DNA of 36,279 nt from Akkermansiaceae bacterium (GTDB lineage: Bacteria; Verrucomicrobiota; Verrucomicrobiia; Verrucomicrobiales; Akkermansiaceae), in NCBI GenBank assembly GCA_022424905.1, contig JAKMGP010000041.1, forward strand, positions 1 through 36,279. The letters run 5' to 3'. The notes beneath the pieces were generated by a model. The model was given only the letters and a program-made list of their open reading frames with translations, searched no databases and had not been told where the DNA came from. The translations under genes were made by a program, and so were the position numbers. Positions 32,980-36,279 of this stretch are shown one piece after another (within the stretch, counting starts at the first letter, position 1; every line of letters starts with the position of its first letter).

Positions 32980-33014
32980 AGAAATTAGATTGGTTTACCC
33001 GCGGTGGGCGGGAT

Positions 33015-33170
33015 TTATCCTTCGGCCTTAGTCTTTGGAAGACCGATGGCGCTTTGTCCTTCTTTCCAATCGCCACGCTCTTTCATGAGCTTGACGCGCT
33101 CAAAGCGCTTCATGACTGAGCGTTTACCGGTTGCGCCGCCTTTGCGTTTTAGAGAGTTGTGCTTGGACAT
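33015..33170 (-). CDS. Small basic protein (Chlamydiae/Verrucomicrobia family)
   Basis: A 51-residue protein, too short for routine ORF finding, from ATG 33170 to TAA 33015. It starts MSKHNSLKRKGGATGKRSVM, continues 'KRFERVKLMKERGDWKEGQS' and ends 'AIGLPKTKAEG'. About 16 of 51 residues are Lys or Arg. This matches the conserved pattern of the small basic protein shared by Chlamydiae, Verrucomicrobia and neighbouring phyla (M-S-x-H-x-S-L, K-R-x-E-R-x-x-x-L/M-K-E-x-G-x-W-x-E-G, G-L-P-K). The function is not established; its basicity and ubiquity suggest a ribosome- or RNA-associated protein. Its terminator is at 32945-32979. It is one of the best taxonomic markers here. Confidence 0.9.
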   Translation of the reverse strand: MSKHNSLKRKGGATGKRSVMKRFERVKLMKERGDWKEGQSAIGLPKTKAEG

Positions 33171-33366
33171 AAATTCGGGATTTGGGTTTCCGAGGCGGAA
33201 GCTAGGAGTCGGTCAACGCTTTGGCAAGGATGAACTTTGCCTTAATTGCTGGTTTTTAGGGAAATTGTCGTATGGCGCCCAAAAGTCAGCCTGCTTTAGT
33301 AAATTACCCTTTTGTCATGCTATCCGTGAAGGATCGCGGCTCGAAAGCTGTTCTTGCGGGGGCTGC

Positions 33367-34755
33367 TTAAATTTCGGGAAGGCTGGCAGCAGCGATGGCT
33401 TGCCCATGACGCTTCATCTTTTCATCAGGTGTGCTCAAAGAAATCTTTTTTCCTAGTTCGGGAAACTCGTCACGGAGCACTTCCTCGGCTTTTGAAATAA
33501 TGAGTTCACCACCTTTTCCAGTCAGGACGCGTCCCAACAAAAGCATGTGCTTAATATCGTAAAATCTCGCGAATTGAGGAATTGCGTAGCCAAGATAAGT
33601 CCCGATGGTTCTGTAAATTGCAGCTGCTTTATCGTCGCCAGCCTCCATCGCTTCTTGAACAAGGATCAATTTTTCGGGCTTTCCAAGAGCTGGATCGATT
33701 TTAAGTCCGGATGGTTCAATGAGTCTGGAAACGGCTTGCTGGCTGAAATAATTAACGGCGCAACCGATGTCCCCGGACCATTCGTCTTGGGCGGCGTTTT
33801 CGCTCAAATCGATGGGCACGAAGGCGAGTTCGGAAATCCAAGGAGTGATTCGAGAATTGGTATCAGCGTATCCGGCAGCGGCGCTCGTTCCCATTGCAAG
33901 CCCTAGGACACATCCGTCATTCAGCGAGATTGCGCCAGCCAGGGCCGTAACGTCTCCGTCATTCACGACTCGGATTGGGACATTCCATTCTTCGGCAATT
34001 TCAAAGAAAATGTTCTCAACATGTTCACTGAAAAGCTCATCGGGTACACCTCGGAAGAGTGAAGCAGCGCGAACCTTGCTATCGACATAGACTCCGGCAG
34101 CTGATCCGCCAATAGCATCGACTTTTGGAAGATGCGCAGCAGCAAGCCGGATACTATCGATAATCCCTTCTCGATGGTATGCGGGGTCACTTTCAAAGTA
34201 AGGATCCCAGGTGACCTCTTCAGAAAAGACGACTTCGCCATCGATAACGGCCGCACATTTGCGATCGGATCCACCGAGATCGAAGCCAATCCGATTTCCT
34301 TTCAGTCCGATCTGGCTCTCAGACTTCTCAGTGACCCGTGGGATGGGGAATGTTTCGGTTGATTCCGATGAAAAAGTCAAAGTGTCGCCAAAAAAACGAT
34401 TTGAGTAATCAACGTCGAAGTCACGCTTCCCCCCTTTACAATACTGATCCGAGAGAGCTTGAGCTAGGGAAGGGGCGTCTTCGAGAACGATTCGTGTCCC
34501 GCCGCAGCTCCAGAGGAGGAATTTCACAACACGTTCAATGAGTCGGAAGTTGAGGGTGGCGGATTCGTCGTCCGTCAAGATGCGCTCGGTGTGGATCGTC
34601 CCCGTTCCATCAGGGCGAAGTATCGCAATCCTGATCTCGCGACTATTCTCGTCGGAACATTTCGCTCTAAATGCCTGGTTCCAAAGTGAGGCCGGCATAA
34701 ACTTAGGATCAAGCTCAGGAATATGTTTTAGGGCGGGAACCGTAAGATTAAACAT
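33367..34755 (-). CDS. ROK-family-like sugar kinase/ASKHA protein with N-terminal extension
   Basis: 462 residues, about 150 longer than a single-domain ROK kinase. Residues 153-172 form the phosphate-1 loop 'IGFDLGGSDRKCAAVIDG', followed by 'VDAIGGSAAGVYVDSKVRAA' and 'RVVNDGDVTALAGAI' with the catalytic Asp. 'LGLAMGTSAAAGYAD' is the phosphate-2 loop. 'GDIGCAVNYFSQQAV' sits where ROK proteins have C-x-C-G-x-x-G-C and keeps only the final Gly-Cys, so the zinc site is incomplete. The first 150 residues ('HIPELDPKFMPASLWNQAFR', 'ILRPDGTGTIHTERIL') are unrecognised but appear real because the start is far from any other start-like site. Such proteins phosphorylate hexoses. No operon partner; a 196-base gap separates it from the small basic protein. 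Confidence 0.85.
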   Translation of the reverse strand: MFNLTVPALKHIPELDPKFMPASLWNQAFRAKCSDENSREIRIAILRPDGTGTIHTERILTDDESATLNFRLIERVVKFLLWSCGGTRIVLEDAPSLAQALSDQYCKGGKRDFDVDYSNRFFGDTLTFSSESTETFPIPRVTEKSESQIGLKGNRIGFDLGGSDRKCAAVIDGEVVFSEEVTWDPYFESDPAYHREGIIDSIRLAAAHLPKVDAIGGSAAGVYVDSKVRAASLFRGVPDELFSEHVENIFFEIAEEWNVPIRVVNDGDVTALAGAISLNDGCVLGLAMGTSAAAGYADTNSRITPWISELAFVPIDLSENAAQDEWSGDIGCAVNYFSQQAVSRLIEPSGLKIDPALGKPEKLILVQEAMEAGDDKAAAIYRTIGTYLGYAIPQFARFYDIKHMLLLGRVLTGKGGELIISKAEEVLRDEFPELGKKISLSTPDEKMKRHGQAIAAASLPEI

Positions 34756-34920
34756 AAGAATTAAGGGATGGCGTCTAGGTGACAGACAATTTTTGAGGGC
34801 TTTACCAAAGTTATCAATAAGGATTTTGGAGAATTTGTTGTTTTTGGTTTGGATTCAGCGAAAACGACTCATTTTACATTTGAGTGGGAGAGAACGGTTA
34901 GAAGGGGCGTAGAAGCTAAA

Positions 34921-35721
34921 ATGAGGATTTTCGTTATTTTGACCCTTATTTTACCAACCTTACTCGCTGAGGAACTCCGATTGGTGGCCTACAATATCCA
35001 TCATGGCGAAGGAATGGATGGGAAGTTGGACTTGGCGCGAATCGCAAAGGTGATTGCAGCGGAGAAGCCGGATCTCGTGGCGCTTCAGGAAGTCGATAAG
35101 GGATGTAAGCGTAGTGGCGGAGTCGATCAAGCCGTAGAGCTAGCCAAATTACTTAAAATGGAGCAACGGTTTGGTAAATTTATGGATTACCAAGGTGGGG
35201 AATATGGCATGGCAGTCCTTTCGCGATTGCCCATTGCGGAGACGATTATTCACAAGCTACCCAAAGGTGCTGAGCCGCGGATTGCCCTCGAGGTTGTGGT
35301 GAAGTCACCGACGTGGCCTGGGAAATTTTCGTTTATAAGTATTCACAATGATTGGATTAAAGAACCCCTTCGTGTGAAGCAAATTAAGGTTCTACAGGCA
35401 GGCCTTAAGAATTGTAAGCATCCGGTGATTCTTGCCGGAGATTTTAATGCCGAACCCAAAAGCGATTCACTCATGGCGCTAGAAGAAAATGGATGGAAGA
35501 TGCTCCGTGAAGGTCGTAAGAACACTTGGTCAGCTTCGAAACCGAAAGTTGAGATTGATTTCTTTTTTGCCAAAGGTCTCCCGGTTTCTCAATTTCAGGA
35601 CACCGTGATCGCGGAGAAGGTCGCTTCGGACCACCGTCCAATCGCGGTCGTGATTACCGCAAATGCAGAGAGAAATGCTAAGCCAGAATCGGCCTTACCA
35701 CTTGACCATGGACATCAGTAA
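34921..35721 (+). CDS. Secreted endonuclease/exonuclease/phosphatase family protein
   Basis: 266 residues from ATG 34921; an earlier TTG at 34849 would add 24 residues before the signal peptide [20 protein letters not shown] and is rejected. It has the complete metal-dependent EEP motif set: '[10 protein letters not shown]' (N25), 'ALQEVD' (E57), 'LAGDFNAEP' (D174, N176) and '[10 protein letters not shown]' (D237, H238). Family members hydrolyse phosphodiester or phosphate bonds in nucleic acids, sphingomyelin or inositol phosphates with Mg2+. With the exported form the target is extracellular and unknown. Its 3' end overlaps the convergent DUF1501 gene by 44 bases, so its last 14 or so residues share DNA with that gene's C-terminal codons. 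Confidence 0.93.
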   Translation: MRIFVILTLILPTLLAEELRLVAYNIHHGEGMDGKLDLARIAKVIAAEKPDLVALQEVDKGCKRSGGVDQAVELAKLLKMEQRFGKFMDYQGGEYGMAVLSRLPIAETIIHKLPKGAEPRIALEVVVKSPTWPGKFSFISIHNDWIKEPLRVKQIKVLQAGLKNCKHPVILAGDFNAEPKSDSLMALEENGWKMLREGRKNTWSASKPKVEIDFFFAKGLPVSQFQDTVIAEKVASDHRPIAVVITANAERNAKPESALPLDHGHQ

Positions 35722-36279
35722 GTCGGTAGTGACGCCCTTGAAATTTATAGGTGAGAGCGGTGTGATCGATGCCTAGGAGATGCAGGATCGTAGCTTGTAG
35801 GTCATGGACATGAACCGCATTCTCATCGTATTTGTGTTTGTCCGGCGAGATGGGCGTTCCTGATTTATCGACAATGTTGTAGCCGTAATCGTCGGTTTTA
35901 CCAAAGGAGAACCCGGGCTTGATGCCGCCGCCGGCCATCCACAGGGAGAAGCAGCGCGGGTGGTGGTCGCGACCAAATCCGCTTGTGCTGAGTTTCCCCT
36001 GAGAGTAGTTAGTTCTTCCGAATTCTCCGCCCCAAACAACGAGGGTGTCATCGAGCATCCCACGTTGTTTGAGATCCTTAATGAGAGCGGCCGAAGCTTG
36101 ATCTGTTTCCTTACACTGACGACTGATCCCGCCTTTCAGCCCGCCATGTTGATCCCAGCCTTGGTGATAGAGTTGGATAAATTTAACCCCGCGCTCGGCG
36201 AGTCGTCGGGCCATAAGACAATTCGCGGCAAATGAACCGGGGTTTTTAGCTTCCTTACCGTAAAGGTCGTAAATCGACT
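35678..36279 (-). CDS. DUF1501 family secreted protein, C-terminal fragment
   Basis: The frame runs off the right edge, so only the last 200 residues are present. It opens in the window with '[20 protein letters not shown]', continues '[20 protein letters not shown]' and '[20 protein letters not shown]', then '[19 protein letters not shown]' and '[20 protein letters not shown]', and ends '[12 protein letters not shown]'. This is the C-terminus of DUF1501 proteins, alkaline-phosphatase/sulfatase-fold members abundant in Planctomycetes and Verrucomicrobia; the conserved D-x-H, E-F-G-R-T and D-H-H metal-binding residues are visible. In known genomes they pair with cytochrome-domain DUF1549/1553 proteins. 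The stop TAG (35678-35680) lies inside the convergent EEP gene. Confidence 0.93.
   Translation of the reverse strand, partial: SIYDLYGKEAKNPGSFAANCLMARRLAERGVKFIQLYHQGWDQHGGLKGGISRQCKETDQASAALIKDLKQRGMLDDTLVVWGGEFGRTNYSQGKLSTSGFGRDHHPRCFSLWMAGGGIKPGFSFGKTDDYGYNIVDKSGTPISPDKHKYDENAVHVHDLQATILHLLGIDHTALTYKFQGRHYRLTDVHGQVVRPILA

Noticed and set aside
1-36279. CRISPR array, IS element, prophage, tRNA or rRNA genes
   Set aside because: No regular short direct repeats with spacers, transposase, integrase, phage structural gene or cloverleaf was recognised on either strand.

Overview
The window reads as chromosome of a free-living, probably marine or aquatic, member of the Verrucomicrobiota. The indicators are a 51-residue 'small basic protein' of the type shared by Verrucomicrobia and Chlamydiae, DUF1501 and DUF1552 proteins at the two edges, a Gfo/Idh/MocA oxidoreductase and an SMP-30-like lactonase with twin-arginine leaders, a PEP-CTERM-like protein, FG-GAP and sialidase-type secreted proteins and SSS-family sodium symporters. 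Clear Shine-Dalgarno sequences are scarce, so several starts rest on signal peptides or family length. No rRNA, tRNA, CRISPR array, phage gene or insertion sequence was seen.

Layout. 0-4.5 kb: minus-strand secreted proteins (DUF1552 fragment, oxidoreductase, lipoprotein, two hypotheticals). 4.9-7 kb: a possible 58-residue membrane protein, then MscS channel and metallophosphoesterase. 7.3-12.9 kb: a minus-strand cluster consisting of a thioredoxin-like protein with an in-frame UGA, a 978-residue FG-GAP/sialidase-like fusion, and a sodium symporter joined to it by an ATGA overlap. 13-16.5 kb: SGNH hydrolase, class-A-beta-lactamase-like lipoprotein, SMP-30-like lactonase. 16.7-21.1 kb: small envelope proteins, including an I78-like protein, a glycine-zipper lipoprotein, a PEP-CTERM-like protein and a lipoprotein made of five 43-44-residue repeats. 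21.2-24.6 kb: kdsB-pyrG-GH3 operon with 4-base overlaps. 24.7-29.2 kb: second symporter, then dnaA and dnaN. 29.3-34.8 kb, minus strand: coiled-coil protein, acs, rRNA pseudouridine synthase, small basic protein, ROK-like kinase. The right edge has an endonuclease/exonuclease/phosphatase protein convergent with a DUF1501 fragment.

How they fit together. The sialidase-like protein and its symporter look like a glycan-release and uptake pair. kdsB and pyrG link CTP supply to CMP-Kdo for lipopolysaccharide, with a GH3 enzyme of NagZ type adding cell-wall recycling. dnaA-dnaN marks a replication-initiation neighbourhood.

The most notable signal is at 11886-12854. Two apparent ORFs form one thioredoxin-like gene whose CGPC motif reads UGA-G-P-C, with a GGUC-loop hairpin 31 nt after the UGA. 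This fits a selenoprotein that automated annotation would split or call a pseudogene. No selenocysteine machinery lies in the window, so the call is an inference.
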